Shown: positions 45,466 through 58,494 of the stretch, one piece after another
How the letters are laid out: every line of letters starts with the position of its first letter
How positions within the stretch are numbered: position 1 is the first letter of the stretch
From: Ephydatia muelleri
Taxonomy: Eukaryota; Porifera; Demospongiae; Spongillida; Spongillidae
DNA: 64,000 nt
Reading direction: 5' to 3'
Assembly (NCBI GenBank): GCA_013339895.1
Contig: JABACO010000109.1
Span: 39,622-103,621 of the forward strand
The notes under the pieces: model-generated
What the model was told of the DNA's origin: nothing
Databases searched by the model: none
Seen by the model: only the letters and a program-made list of their open reading frames with translations
Made by a program: the position numbers and the translations under genes

Positions 45466-47165
45466 AGCACTAAATGTATGCATGGCTAAAGGTCGCACAT
45501 GGAGACACATTTAAATAAGCTGCAAGCACATTGCCATCAGAACCTAAGAGTATTCACAAATGATTTCCTAAGCACTTAAAGTGTATATAGTTAAAGGCTG
45601 CACATGGACACGTCTTTATATACATTAATGTAAATACGCTGCCAGCACATTGTCTATGCCCTAAGCACTCAATGAATGCACAGCTAAAGGCTGCAAAGCA
45701 CGCACAGCTAAAGGCTGCATATGGACACACATTAATCCAAATAATATGCTGCAAGCATAGCGTCTAACATGTTTTATTCACACTACGAATTGCCCTATAC
45801 CTGCAAACACTCAAATGTATGCATGCTTAAAGGCTGCACGTGGACAACGTTAATCTAAATAAATTAATCTCAATAACCTGCAAGCACAGTCAGAACATAA
45901 AAGTAACATGTATTCACACGATAAATGTTCTTAATTAAATGCACTAAACCTTGTAGCCCCCAATGTATGCATGGTTTAAGGCTGCATGTGGACACACTGT
46001 GATCTGAGCTTCAAGCTCAGTCAGAACCTGAAAGTAATGTATTATTCACAAGTTTTGTTTAATGATTTGTCAATGTATGCATGGCTAAAGGCTGCACATG
46101 GACAAATGGTAATCTAAATCATTAGCTGCACAAGCACATTGTCTATCAAGCACACAAAGTATGACCTATGTAAATAAATTAATCTCAATAAGCTGCAAGC
46201 ACATTCAGAACCTAAAAGTAACATGCATTATTAACACATATTCATATACCCTAAGCACTAAATGTATGCACGCTAAAAGCTGCACGTGGACACATGTTAA
46301 TATAATATGCTACAAGCACATTGGCTATCAGAACCTAAAAGTACATTATTCACAAGGTAATTATTTTTAATCATATGTCCTAAACCTCAATGTACACATG
46401 ACTATAGCTACAAGTGGACACACATTACTCTAAATAGATTATAAGCTGCAAGCACATTCAGAACCTATAAAAGTTACATGCATTACATGTACATACAATG
46501 TGTGAATAGGGCGTATAATTAATAAAAATCATCGTGTGAAGCATGACTAAAGGCTGCACATGGACACACGTTAATCTAAATAAATTAATCTAATTCAACT
46601 GCAAGCACATTGTCTATCGGATTCTAAAGGTAACACTTTTTTTAATTATATGCCCTAAACCAACAAGCATACAATATATGCATGGCAACATGTCAATCTA
46701 AATTAATTAATGTAAATAAGCTGCAAGAACCTAAATGTAACATGTATTATTCAAGGAATTTTATTTCCTAAACCTGTAAGCACTCATGTATTATTCAATA
46801 AGTTTTTTTAACTTATATTCTCCTAAACCTGCAAGCACTCAATGTACACAATGCCCTCAGCACTCAATGTATGCACGACTAAATGCTGCACAGGGACACA
46901 TTCAAATCTAAATGCATGGCTACAGGCTAGATATGGACACACGTAAATTAATCTAAATAAGCTGCAAGCACATTGTCTATCAGAACATAAAAGTAACGTG
47001 CATGATGATTTTTATGCCCTAAGTACTTAAATTATGCACGAGTAAATGCTGCACATGGACACATATAATATGCTGCAAGCACATTGTCTATCCTAAAAGT
47101 AACATGCATTATTCACATCTTGGTTTTTAAAATATGCGCTAAAGCTATAAGCACTCAATGTACGC
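45466..47165. repeat. diverged satellite, about 110-190-bp units, roughly 12 copies
   Basis: Each unit carries, in order, variants of GCAAGCACTCAATGTATGCA, TGGCTAAAGGCTGCACATGG, ACACATTAATCTAAATAA, GCTGCAAGCACATTGTCTAT and CAGAACCTAAAAGTAACATG. Units vary by indels. No coding capacity. Confidence 0.85.
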
Positions 47166-47419
47166 AAACATAAAATGTTACACATACATTATTAACGTAT
47201 TTCGAACTGGACTCCTTTATTGCAATGCTAAATAATGATACATATGCGTTTGGTCGACTTTATGTTATGACAATTCCATTCTCGTGGCAATGTACAGCTC
47301 TTATGAGGACATTTGTCCCATGCATGGAAGGATTGGTCCAAGGGCTATAATAAGTAGCTGGATGAGAGGCAGGTAGTGTCTTTGTTAGCACTGACAGCTC
47401 AGTTTGCCAATCCCTTCAC

Positions 47420-47756
47420 ATGCATCCTATACCCATGCCCACATGCATCACATGCCCACATGCCCACATGCATCACATGCCCATGCCCACATGCATCACA
47501 TGCCCACATGCATCACATGCCCACATGCCCACATGCATCACATGCCCATGCCCACATGCATCACATGCCCACATGCATCACATGCCCATGCCCACATGCA
47601 TCACATGCCCACATGCATCACATGCCCACATGCATCACATGCCCACATGCCCACATGCATCACATGCCCACATGCATCACATGCCCACATGCCCACATGC
47701 ATCACATGCCCATGCCCACATGCATCACATGCCCATGCCCACATGCATCACACAGC
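47420..47756. repeat. minisatellite of CATGCCCA / CATGCATCA modules
   Basis: Alternation of ACATGCATCACATGCCC with one or two CATGCCCA modules gives 16-, 24- and 32-bp steps. The His/Met/Pro frames in all three phases are artefacts. Confidence 0.9.
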
Positions 47757-48198
47757 CATGCAGGTACAACACATGCAACATAAGCCCAGCCCAAACACAC
47801 AGCCTCTCAATGCACATCTCAATGCACGTAGAACACACAACCCAAAGCACAGCAGGCTCACTGCTATACACACATACCCACTACCCTTGCCCACCCACAA
47901 TCCCACCCCCTTCCCCTTTGCCCCCATCCTGCACAAACTGTTGGATGCCAGCAATGCCATAGATCGAGCAGTGGTCACTTGACACGGACATGATGGCAGG
48001 CATCAGTGCATAGGTACCTGTGGTAATGGGAAGGGGTGCAGGAAGAGTGGCAGTGTACCAACCCTCATGGACTAGCCACCAAGGGAAGATGAGACAGGAT
48101 CAGGAGACACATACGTTGGAAGGGAGGATGGCCCCTGACATTTGCACTTGTTACAAGGGTGGGCGGAATACCGCATCGTCCTCCTGCATTACATAGAA
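47757..48198. other. non-coding flank of DDE2
   Basis: No recognisable gene; C/A-rich at first. Confidence 0.4.
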
Positions 48199-48565
48199 GA
48201 GTTACATTTGTATCAAATCGATGCTTTTTTGATGCACAACTAAATTATAATATGTGTTTATGATAGAGGTTAAAGGGTTAAAATTATATGTGTTTATCAC
48301 ACGGTTTACAGAATTCAGACCACTTGCAGATTGAAACTCGATCTATTTTTTTTACATAGTGAAAGCCACACCCTGTTGTAATGTTTAAAATAAGAAGTCT
48401 GAGTATTAGTTATCTCTGGGAGCATCAGGATGCAATTTTTTTTGGCACCTGTCAGTGTTTACATGCGTCACAAGTGGTGTTATGTTGGCATGACTCAGCC
48501 CTTTACCTAATAAGGCATGCACGGGCTTTAAAATGTATTTTTATAGTCTGGCGTTTTGTAAAGCA

Positions 48566-50905
48566 ATGGCAAGAAACTTCAGAGATTTCTGTTGTGACCC
48601 ATTCACGAGTCATACGCGTCGTATATACTCGTATCTTCGAGTTGTACCAGCTGCAATGATAACAGAACATCATTCTCTCTGTATTCGAAGCGGAGATTTA
48701 GCATGCTGCAATTGTCTACGAAAAATACGTAAGCTCAATCCTGAAATAGCGTTCGTAGATACCTCTAGCGGTAGTCGCCTTACACAAGCAGTTGTGGGTC
48801 CTAGTAACTCAAGTTCCCAACGCGGTGCAGGCCCAAGTAGCCCAAGTTCCCAACACAGTGGAGGCCCTAGCCGCTCTTCTGATAAAGGTGCAGGCCCTAG
48901 TATCTTTGAATCAGCTCCCAATAGTGTGTTAAGCACGTGCACTCCTGTGCAAACCGAAGAGATAGTGACGATGATGAGCAGCTTGAGCTATTCAAGGCTA
49001 ACGAAACACTTGTATTGCATGAAATCTCTCCTGCAAGAAAGCGAACAATGCGAAGTAAAAAAATCTTTTGCAGAAAAGATAAAGATGATGAGATTAGAGA
49101 ATGTGGTGCAAAGGAACCTAGTTCGGGCTGCAGGAGCAAGCAGTGATGTGCTGCAAAAAGATGGTGGTGCAGAAATGATACAGCAACTAAAAGACAAGTT
49201 TGCTTTGACCACATCTAGGAGGGAATTCTAACTGTTCTGCCAAAGAGTTGGTCCATAACAAGAGAGTTTGGTGTCACAAATTGTATGGCCAGGTGTGTAA
49301 AGAAGCTTGTTGAAAAAAAGGGAATCCTTTCAAGCCCAAATGCCAAGGCTGGAAAGTCATTACCTGAAAGTGCAATTAGTGACAATTTTTTACTGCCATG
49401 ATGATATCAGTCGAGTTATGCCTGGAAAAAAGGATTTTCTATCAGTGAGAAATGACACTGGAGAGAAAGAGCATCGCCAGAAACAGCTTGTGCTTTGCAA
49501 CCTGACGGAAGCATACAGACGATTTAAGGCACTTCACCCAGACATCAAAGTTGGATTTTCCAAATTTGCTGAACTGAGACCAAAGGAGGAATGTGTGCTA
49601 GCAGGAGCCACTGGCACTCACTCAGTATGCGTGTGCACAATACAGCAGAATGTAAAGCTAATGATGGCATGTGGCCAGCTAGAAGCACTTACAAAAGGTT
49701 GCATTGGTATACACACTATACAGATTGTTTGGCTACCATGTGAACCACCAACTTACAAATGTGTCATTGGAAAATGCAAACACTGCCCCAGAATAGAACC
49801 ATTGAGGGAGGAGCTTGAAACCATCATGGAGGAAAATTCTGTAGAAACTGTGCAGTACAACAGGTGGGGTCAGCACAGACCGTGCCAACCTTGAGACCTG
49901 TGTAGTATCTGTCGAAGAATTTCTTGATGTTTTTTTGCTGCATTGCAGAAACTGCAATTGCATGACTTTATTGCTAAGAATCAAGCTACCTTTCTAGCAG
50001 AAAAAAAAAAGAAAACCTTTCACCTAGAGAGTTCTTAGTAATTGCAGATTTTTCAGATAACTACAGTTTTGTTGTTCAAGATCTGCAAGCAACAGTCCAT
50101 CCTTTTCTTCGCTACTTTAAACATAGGGATGGAAAAAACGATAGCATCTGCTTCACAGTAATTTCTGAGAACAAAGAACATGACAATATTTCTGTACACC
50201 TGTTTCAGCATAAGCTAATTTCATTCAGGTCCTGGACTGAGTATTTTGGGGATAAGCCCAAGAGGATAATTTACATGTCAGATGGATGTGCTGGTCAATA
50301 CAAGAACTGCTACAACTTTACCAATTTGTGTCATCATGAGGAAGATTTTGGAATTCCAGCAGAGTGGCACTTCTTTGCCACTTCTCATGGCAAAGTCAGC
50401 TGCCGATGGTATTGGAGGAACTATGAAAAGGACTGCAGCAAAAGCCTGTCTTCAACGTCCATTTCACGACCAAATCTTGACACCAAAACAACTCTTTGAT
50501 TTTGAGTCTAAGGAGATCGATCAGAGGCACACACTTCGCCTATGCAACCTTAGAGGAGTACAAAGAGGAGGTAATTTTAGTTCTTGATGGAAAGGTTAAG
50601 GTACAGTAGGACCATCCCTGGAACACAATCATTCTCATTCTTTTATCCCTAATTCAATCACTTCTGTTGAAATGAAGCCATATTCGAAAAGTACCACTAA
50701 ACATGGTTACTTTTGCATATGCAGATCAGGAGGTTCTACAACTGTCAACTCTGAAAGGCTATGTCTAGATTGCTGGCTTGGACAATTTATGAAGGTGGAT
50801 ATGAATGCAAAGCTTGTTGAAGTTAATTTCCTTCACCCAAAGCTACCAGCTAAGTCTTACTTTTTACCCACAGCATCAGGACATCTTGGAGGTGGACCCA
50901 ACTGA
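48566..50905 (+). pseudogene. DDE2 transposase gene, several frameshifts
   Basis: The best start is ATG 48566 (MARNFRDFCCDPFTSH), 11 codons into a longer frame. The order follows DDE1: Cys pairs (CIRSGDLACCNCLRKI), a Gly-Pro-Ser linker repeat, LTVLPKSWSITREFGVTNC, SRVMPGKKDFLSVRND, CTIQQNVKLMMACG, IADFSDNYSFVVQD (first Asp), IYMSDGCAGQYKNCYNF (second Asp), AEWHFFATSHGK (Glu) and a C-terminal LGQFMKVDMNAKLVEVNFLHP. The pieces lie in different frames with breaks near 49225, 49400, 49880 and 50395. It is clearly homologous to 29071-31633 but of older decay. Confidence 0.75.
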
Positions 50906-51139
50906 TATTCTTACCATACAACAGCAGCTGGATGTACATACTCTTTGACATCAAAGGAGACCTCTATGGCAACCACGGCACTTCAAGCAAGATTATTTAT
51001 TCAATTTGAAACACTGCTGGCTGGTACGTTTTGTCCACATAGCATTTAGTTTGCATGTGCATGTTTTACTCAAGTGATGGCTCATTTGTTAGTGTGTTTA
51101 CCAAGAGCAGCATTGTTGGTAGATACGGATTGCTACAAG

Positions 51140-51520
51140 TTAAAGTGTATGTTAGGTGCACCTGTGAAGAAATTGGTTGTTGCGCACATACATGCATCTA
51201 GCCGTATGTTTGGTGCACCCGTGAAGAAGTCGGTTGTTGCTCACATACATCTAGCTGTATGTTTGGTGCACCCGTGAAGAAGTCGGTTGTTGCTCACATA
51301 CATCTAGCTGTATGTTTGGTGCACCCGTGAAGAAGTCGGTTGTTGCTCACATACATGCATCTAGCCGTATGTTTGGTGCACCCGTGAAGTCGGTTGTTGC
51401 TCACATACATGCATGCATCTATAGCTCTATGTGTTTAGTGCACCTGTGAATAAGTTGGTTGTTGCTCACATACATGTACATGCATCTTGCTGTATGACAG
51501 GTGCACCCGTGAAGATCAGT
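51140..51520. repeat. tandem repeat of about 54 bp, 6-7 units, in DDE2
   Basis: The unit GGTGCACCCGTGAAGAAGTC + GGTTGTTGCTCACATACAT + CTAGCTGTATGTTT recurs with small indels. Confidence 0.85.
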
Positions 51521-51767
51521 TAATACTGCTGTGTGATAATACAAGCATAGTTCTTTTAAGAGCTTACCATTTGCCTGAACGCCCTCTTTGTCAATGGAGG
51601 CAACATTCAGATAAATGATAAATGCTAAATATACAAAAGGAGCACCTTTGAATCAGCATAAATTGATAACTGTAGCAGGGACAAGAACTATAAGCAATGA
51701 AATGAACCGAAGTCATGAAAAATGACGTCTACAGTAGTCTGTCCCATACTGATGGCTGTCCAACTGG

Positions 51768-52440
51768 TCAATGCGTCATGGGCCCTGCTGGCCAATGTGG
51801 TGTTATGGGTCCAACTGGCCAATGTATGGGTCCAGCTGGCCAATGAGGTGTGCCAGTCCACGATGGTGAAATCGGGCCAACATTGGGATACTCCTGTTCT
51901 GAGGAATGGTGTGATGTCAATGAATGTGAACTAGATGAACATGAACGCGAGCGTGAGCAACATAAACGTGTAGGCCAATGCGAGTGCGAGCGATGTGACT
52001 CTGTAGGCGGTGCATGTGATTGACGCGAGGCACTAGTAGTGAAAGAATGCATGGTCCATACCCTAGTACGCATTCTTCGTCTTAACTCTTAATGTAGGCC
52101 GTGGAATGAATGGTGGAGTCGTTGGTATATCGATATCAATGTCGATGAACCCAGGACGGGTTGTATGTGGTTGCATTGCGGCGGCCGTGGTACCAATTAC
52201 AGGAACATGCGTACCTGTACCCACAGACGAAGCATGGGCCGCCATGGTTGGTGGATCGGCGGTACAGGTTGACCCATCCACATTTACCGAAATGGGTAAG
52301 TGGATCGGCGGTATGGGTTGGCCCATCCACACATTTGCTGAAATGGTTGGTGGATCTGTCAGTGTTGACTCATCCACATTTTCCGAAGTGGTTGCTGAAT
52401 CAGCAGTTGACACATTTGCCATAGATCGGCGGTTGCATTT
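51768..52440 (-). other. repetitive open frames on the minus strand inside DDE2
   Basis: Two neighbouring frames encode repeats: TADPPTxxxNVDxST (52422-52063) and HWPAGPI/HWPxGPI (to 51768). The DNA repeat GTTGGTGGATCGGCGGT... underlies the first. It could be a second, antisense gene of DDE2, or repeat read-through. No family is recognised. Confidence 0.3.
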
Positions 52441-53177
52441 GCTGAAGCATGGGCCATCAGTTAGATTGGGGGCACCACACCAGGAGCATGTTCAGATGTG
52501 GATGGCACCGGAGAGATTGATATTGCTGGATCTCTTCTACCCGCGTTTTGCTATGAAACAATGTACTGTTTGAAGCAAATGATTAAACGAGCTTATTGCA
52601 CTAACCTGAACAATGCTCCCATTGTTTTTCTAATAGATGCGCGTGTTTAAAGGAAACAGTTACTAAAATTGAGTTTTTTTCCTCCAGTTGTGATAGTATT
52701 GTGATAAGTGAAGATGATTATTACATAACACCACTTGTGATGCATGTAAACACTGACAGGTGGCAAAAAAAAATTGCATCCTGATGTTCAATCGTTTGTG
52801 TTTCTCAGAGATAATTGATACTCAGACTTTTTATTTTAACATTACAAGGAGTGGCTATCACTTTGTTAAAAAAAAATAGGTGCCAAGTTTCAATCTGCAA
52901 GTGGTCTGAATTCTCCGTGTGATAAAACACATATAATTTTTTACCCTTTAACCAATATCATAAACACATATTATAATTTGTACATCAAAAGAGCATCGAT
53001 TTGATACCAAATATAACCCTGCAAGATCTGTGAGAGCAAAGTAATGGCTCAGCAAAGGAGCAAAAATGTGGAGAAACATTATTCATGACAAACTTTCATA
53101 TGAGGACTGAAAAATATGAGAAGTTGCAAAAAAATCTAAAGCATAGCATCCAACTTTAAGTTATCTACCATTGGATT

Positions 53178-53272
53178 GAGTATCGAATAATGAGGCAAAA
53201 AGCTATTCGATCACAACAGATCCACGTGGATATGTTGTCATAGAATAGCTTTTTGCCTCCCTAATCGATACC
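53178..53272. mobile_element. hairpin MITE, about 95 bp
   Basis: GTATCGA and GAGGCAAAAAGCTATTC are mirrored by GAATAGCTTTTTGCCTC and TCGATAC, and the centre (CACAACAGATCCACGTGGATATGTTGT) is itself nearly palindromic. The whole is a 48-bp-arm near-palindrome. Confidence 0.75.
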
Positions 53273-55384
53273 CTATATTGCAGGACTACTTTGTTCTGAC
53301 AATGCACCAAACAGCTAGCAGCTGTATTTTTATACACAACAGAACTGTCTATCGAAGCTAGAGGCTGGTCCAGAATTTGGATTTATGGTGCCATAAATCC
53401 TAATTATGGACTTAATAATTTTCAGCCGCATATGACAACTATGCGCAACCTCTGCCACCCAAAAGGAATGAGGTAATCGGGTGAACTGCGTTTGGAGGTC
53501 GCGCACAACTTGAATGAATATGGGTAAAAGTCCAGTGATAATACAATTATCATTGAGTTGCGTGCAACATGTTGCCTAGTGTATGTTTGCCTTTATTCAT
53601 GCGTATTTGATAGAGTGAAACGTAAGTCTTTACCCTACGTAATACGAAGCATTGCGCTACTTGAGCTTCACTAAGATGCATATTTTGAATGGAGTACCAT
53701 CACCAGCATGTTCAGCTGCATTGCAGGACTGTGTGCCAAATGGGTGTTCAATACAAGATGAAGCCACCAGACATCAGTGTAAGGTATTCAGTTTACTCAA
53801 GCCGTCCAACAGTGTTTGGTGTGTGGCTCGTTCCCTCTGAGGAAGATGCAGCCATTTACCTGAAAGCTATTTTAGCTCCTAGCTGCAAGCGTTCTGTTCA
53901 AAAAGCGATGTATGTTGCTGCACATGGGGTACCATATACTCCGTTAAAGGTACTGCATGATCGAAAACACATACTGTATAGTATACAACTGAGATGTGTA
54001 TGTGAGGTTATCCAGAACACACATGTACATTATTGTTGCTCTGACACCCCTATAGATGTATGATGGAACGATTACACACTGGAGTGTGATTATTTCATCT
54101 CCACCCATGAAGTGAGAAGGCCATCAAAACTCACCCAGCTAAAGAAGGGGATGCTTGTAAGTTATTCAAGCACATCAACACCATTTCACCCCCTCACCAC
54201 CCCCACTTCATGCTCATGACTACCATCATTGCAAATATGTCACAATTTATCCTAGTGCTTATTGTCAGCCAACCCCTGGAACTGCCATGTACAGCACTTG
54301 TGTGGGCCCAAAGGATCAAGCAATGGATAGTACAGTGCCCCTTTCTTCAATGACACAGCACCATTGCATATTCATTCCACACCCAGACTGGCCTGGTATC
54401 AAATGCTCCAGGGACATCGAAACTGAAAGTTTCAATGCAGGGTCCCATGTGCCTTTGCCCAGAAAACACCCATGCCATCGCTTGTTAAGGAGAGGCAATG
54501 AGGTGGCCCAATTCAACATAACACATATTGCAAAAAAAAAGAAGCTTGCAATTACCTTAGCACCAGCTATATTGATCATGCAGTTATAGCCTGACTCAGC
54601 AAAGAGCACATATTATCACATGTCTAGACTCCATAAATGCATTGTATGCCATCCATACACTACCCCAATGGACAACAGCCGAATTTGAAACATACCTACA
54701 AAAATACTATGAAGCCCTCTAAATCATGAAATTCAAAGGACAATGCTCTCTAAATGAAGTCATTACATTGACACTACTATATTCATGGCAATTCTTTTCA
54801 ATACAAACATTGGACATAAAAACAAGCATCTCACCAACAAACTGGCATATGCAATTCTTCCTTCAACCTATAAGGTGTTGCCAATAGAATTGTCCTAAGT
54901 GGTTCACTCCTCCTAGCTAATAAAGGACCAAACAAACGTAATGAGTAGCCAAACTGATGACATTCCTATTCACTGTCAGTGCAACGGGGGTCTTAATCTT
55001 ATGTCTTCCATGTAGGCCACTCTTGTGCATTCAGCAGCATTAATTCTATGCAGTTGTTGCTGATTATGTATTATGCAAGTTGGCTTCTTTTACTTTCTTG
55101 ACCATCCCCCCATGGACATGATGTAGTCACATAACCCATTCCCATGGTCACATGACCCATTCCATGGTCACATGACCCATTTAGATCTGCAGATTTAAGC
55201 ATGGTAGAGCTATCATTATAGATTAATTAAGGATCATATTTAAATGCAATTCATGCATGTCACTGCCTCAATCCTGAGGATTGGATTTGGCCTAACATTT
55301 CCATTTTTTACAGTGTGACCACCAGTATGTAGATCAAATATGGGATATGTATCTATAGAAAATAAGTTGAGTCCATGCATGCCA
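53273..55384. other. no recognisable gene
   Basis: Frames at 53689-54063 and 54287-54589 are open for 100-124 codons but show no motif I know. Codon choice does not set them apart from the surroundings. Three copies of a CATGGTCACATGACCCATT phrase lie at about 55130-55180. Confidence 0.4.
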
Positions 55385-55800
55385 AATTCAATCACTGAAC
55401 CCGTTAGACACAAGCTGGTTGCCCTTATGATAGCAAAGGCCCTAACATATCCACACGTTTGGGAATAGGGCTTTTCCCATTTGTGAGCCAGGTTGGCTAC
55501 TATTCTCTTTAGGAAGTGTTCGGCCTCTGTGTAGCAAACCATCCACTGACAGCACTACTGGTGTAACGTTACCCCTCCGCTCGACTACAGCCTGCTCATA
55601 GACCCTCTTCTTCTCTTTAGCTCCAGTCTCCAGAATGGCTTCAGGTGAGCGAGTGCGATGGGAAGGAGCATCAGTGTCAATAACTCTGATATCAAATAAT
55701 GCCTCCACCTGAGGTTGCCATACCCCTCATATCCCTAAGTCCAGTCGCAGCCCACCATCTCCATTGTTAACACCAGCCTCTCTGACAACTGGTTCCTTGA
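55385..55800 (-). pseudogene. LINE C-terminal REL-endonuclease-like domain, copy 3 (minus)
   Basis: From 55800 leftwards: KEPVVREAG, GLRLDLGI, then GVWQPQVEALFDIRVIDTDAPSH (endonuclease DIRV strand), EKEKKRVYEQAVVERRGNVTPVVLSVDGLL, and in another frame AEHFLKRIVANLAHKWEKPYSQ and IIRATSLCLTGS. This is the widespread FDxRVxDTDAPSY lineage, different from copies 1 and 2. A stop in GI*GVWQ and a frame change near 55530 break it. Confidence 0.75.
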
Positions 55801-57858
55801 GGACATGTGTCCATACTTGAGAGCTACTGATACAGAAGACAGGATGGATACAAGCGCCATTTAAAAGCAGATTGCAAAAGAAGCTACTGTTTTCTCTTTT
55901 TGACGCAAGTCATTATGGCCAGCAATTCTTGCCATGATAAGTTATGGCTGTTGAAAGCGGGTAACCCTCGACATATAAGTAAAAAAAACTCCTTGAATAA
56001 TAGATGAGTGCTTGCAGGTTTAGGGAATAGAAGTGAAAAAAATTCCTTGAATAATACATGACATACCTTTCGTCTTCGAAGTGTGTTTTCCACGTTCTCA
56101 ACCGTTTTAATTCAAGCTAGATATTAAAGGTAACAGAAGGTACTAACTAGTCTCGTATGTTCTTGTAGCCACGATTTCTTTTACCAGCGATACTTACTAT
56201 TGAAGTTTAACGTGAATTGCAGTATTATTATTTCATTCTTTCAGGTGGAGGGCGCCACATTTGTTGAGCTACAATCAGTAAGTGCTCCTTAACAACGAGC
56301 AACAAATGTTTCACAGGATCTGGTACCGAATGGTACATTTGTGCATGAATGGATTTGGTTTCTTTCTCACCCCATGAGACTGAATACAATGTGTTTGCCA
56401 TGCCAATACACTCTTTGAGCATATTTTATTCTTAGTTGTGGTCTTGTGTATATGGTTGCCAACTATCACACCACGTAAGTATTGTTGCCTATGGATGTTA
56501 AAGGATTAGAGGGCTTCATCCAATTCCTTGACAAAGGGACTAGCAAATTCCTTGTCAGACACTTGGGTGCTATTGATTATTTCCTCCTTCTGTTTGCGTG
56601 CTTTCAATCCGTGTTTGTTACCATCTTCTCAACGGACTGTCTCATGTCTTCCGCCTGCTGGACAATAATCTGAGTTTGACCTATGCCATGAACCACTGGA
56701 TGGTACAGTCAGTGCATACCAATGCCCTACATGGTAGCAAGCTCCAGTGGTTGGCTCACACCATAGCTGCTCCAGTAATTGGAAAAGCCCATTTGGATGG
56801 GAGGGGCAATGCACAATGCCAGCAACAATTTTGTATGGACTTAGTTGGCTGGTCGACCACCTGACTTTTGTGGTTAGTTGTTTTTGGAAAGAAAAGACCA
56901 GTGTAAACTTACATGTACCTACATGTATACATGCATCTATTTATGGTACCTTGTTGCAGACAACTGCTGTGTGCACTTTCCAATCAAAAGGGCAAAGTAA
57001 ACTATGTACTCTTTAGATGATTTGTATCCATCACTTATTTGCTTTTAAAACAAAAGATGGTGGGTGAGTGGCCCATTATGTCATTGCCTGTGTGCAAAGA
57101 CAGAGTGCAAATCGTCTGCAAACTCTCTGCACTTGTATGAATTCCTTTTTCCCCTTCTCTTTTCAGCCTCCATCAAGAAGCGGCCACATGATATGCACAC
57201 TCTGCATCGCTTGTTTACCATCATTGCATGGATCTCCATACAATACTGCCCCTTTTATTCTCACGTCTAGATCACAGATTAAAAAAATCGTGGCTAGTTG
57301 TATATGTGTTTCCCCATGGGTGCTGATGTCATGAGCGTTATTACTCGCCTAACGTTTTCTATCGGTTGGTTCCTCCACTACGCACGCTTCAAGTAACAGA
57401 CTCTTTTCCCGCCAAAGACACATGGGGGTGAAAACGGGCTGCGCATTATCACTGATAATAATACTTGTACTTGCGAGTCGATGGTTTTGTTTACAGACAT
57501 GTTACAGCATTATTGCATGGATCTCCATAATGACATGTTACAGCATCATTGCAGATGCTATTTATTTTTAATAGACGTAGTATGATTTGTGGTTCGCACA
57601 TGTAAATACGGTATTGTCTAATAATTATCAACTTATTGTCCAGCCGCGCCGCAACGTTTCCTCAGCTTAGTACTCAGCAATGCTATTACAAACATGCATA
57701 ATCTTTACATACGGTACACTTGTACAAGGCCGCACAACGCAATATCACGCGCTAATGCACCGCGTGATGTCCATTCGAATACACTTACTGTGAATCTTCT
57801 GCAGACAATTCGTGTAGCGCCGCCCCTGCGTATAGCACCTCTTCTCAACTCCTCAAGG

Positions 57859-57899
<41 letters not shown>

Positions 57900-57970
57900 G
57901 AAGGGTGGGAGAGAGGTCTTCGCATTCCCTATACATGTCACCAAGAAAAAAAAGTTCACGGTTAGAGCGG
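55801..57970. other. no recognisable gene; contains a 39-bp poly-G run
   Basis: Short frames only. A duplicated phrase AAAAATTCCTTGAATAATA...ATGA occurs near 55985 and 56038. Poly-G lies at 57859-57897. GTTACAGCATTATTGCATGG and CATCATTGCA phrases recur at 57180-57560. Confidence 0.4.
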
Positions 57971-57977
57971 GGTCTGT

Positions 57978-58130
57978 TCAGGTATATATATGAGGCTGTC
58001 CCTCCTGCCACCTGATCAGAAACGATTTCATGGCATCTATAGCAACAGAGGCGCTCTTTACGCTGGCGAGCAGGATATTTCTCACATCATCACAAAGTGT
58101 AAGCTGCGAAGCAATGCAAGTCACGGTCAG
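57978..58130 (-). CDS. unidentified small coding-like segment, paralogue of 60528-60665
   Basis: Minus-strand peptide VTCIASQLTLCDDVRNILLASV...FLIRWQEGQP resembles LHCIPQFGICEVRNLLVARY...FLIRWQVGIP on the plus strand at 60528. A shared peptide in opposite orientation 2.5 kb apart suggests a real exon or an unrecognised element end. The function is unknown. Confidence 0.3.
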   Translation of the reverse strand: MTVTCIASQLTLCDDVRNILLASVKSASVAIDAMKSFLIRWQEGQPHIYT

Positions 58131-58494
58131 TATATATAGGTAGCATAGACTGTACTGTGCATGGCATGCGAGTATCATACTTGCAACTTTAAACTCACAG
58201 CTTGAGCGACGACAGCCATCGCGGCAACAAGAACACTGAATACAGGAAGTATCTTTTTAAAATTTTTTTTGGTAAAACTATAAAACTGAGTACAACTAGA
58301 AGTTTTTTCTTTAAGAATATATCGCACTTGAACAACTGTAAGACACCAAAAAATCGCTCAAGCAAAAACTGGACTGAAGGCGTTGGTCTTTATAACTGGA
58401 CAAGGGCGGATCCAGAGGGAAAAAAAAAGCGGGGGGAGGGCCCTTCGGATCGCTAGCGGGGTTCGCGATAACGTACCCCATGCGGCGGAATTTC

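Larger units (their letters stand above)
48199..53019. mobile_element. DDE2: decayed relative of DDE1, 4.8 kb, with about 290-bp inverted repeats
   Basis: The left repeat 48199-48484 and right repeat 52724-53019 align through GAGTTACATTTGTATCAAAT / GGGTTATATTTGGTATC, TGTGTTTATCACAC, GACCACTTGCAGATTGAAAC and GTGTTTACATGCGTCAC but differ at many places. The tips GGGTTA recall GGGTAA of DDE1. The interior holds a broken DDE1-type gene, a 54-bp tandem repeat and a repetitive frame on the other strand. No target duplication could be read. Confidence 0.75.

Noticed and set aside
47420-47756. Possible CRISPR array
   Set aside because: Repeats are contiguous without unique spacers and the genome is eukaryotic.
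47376-47982. His/Met/Cys/Pro-rich proteins of 135-192 codons
   Set aside because: The CATGCCCA minisatellite is open in all three phases; the proteins are artefacts.
58405-58425. CAAGGGCGGATCCAG resembling a hAT tip
   Set aside because: No matching opposite end or duplication found nearby.
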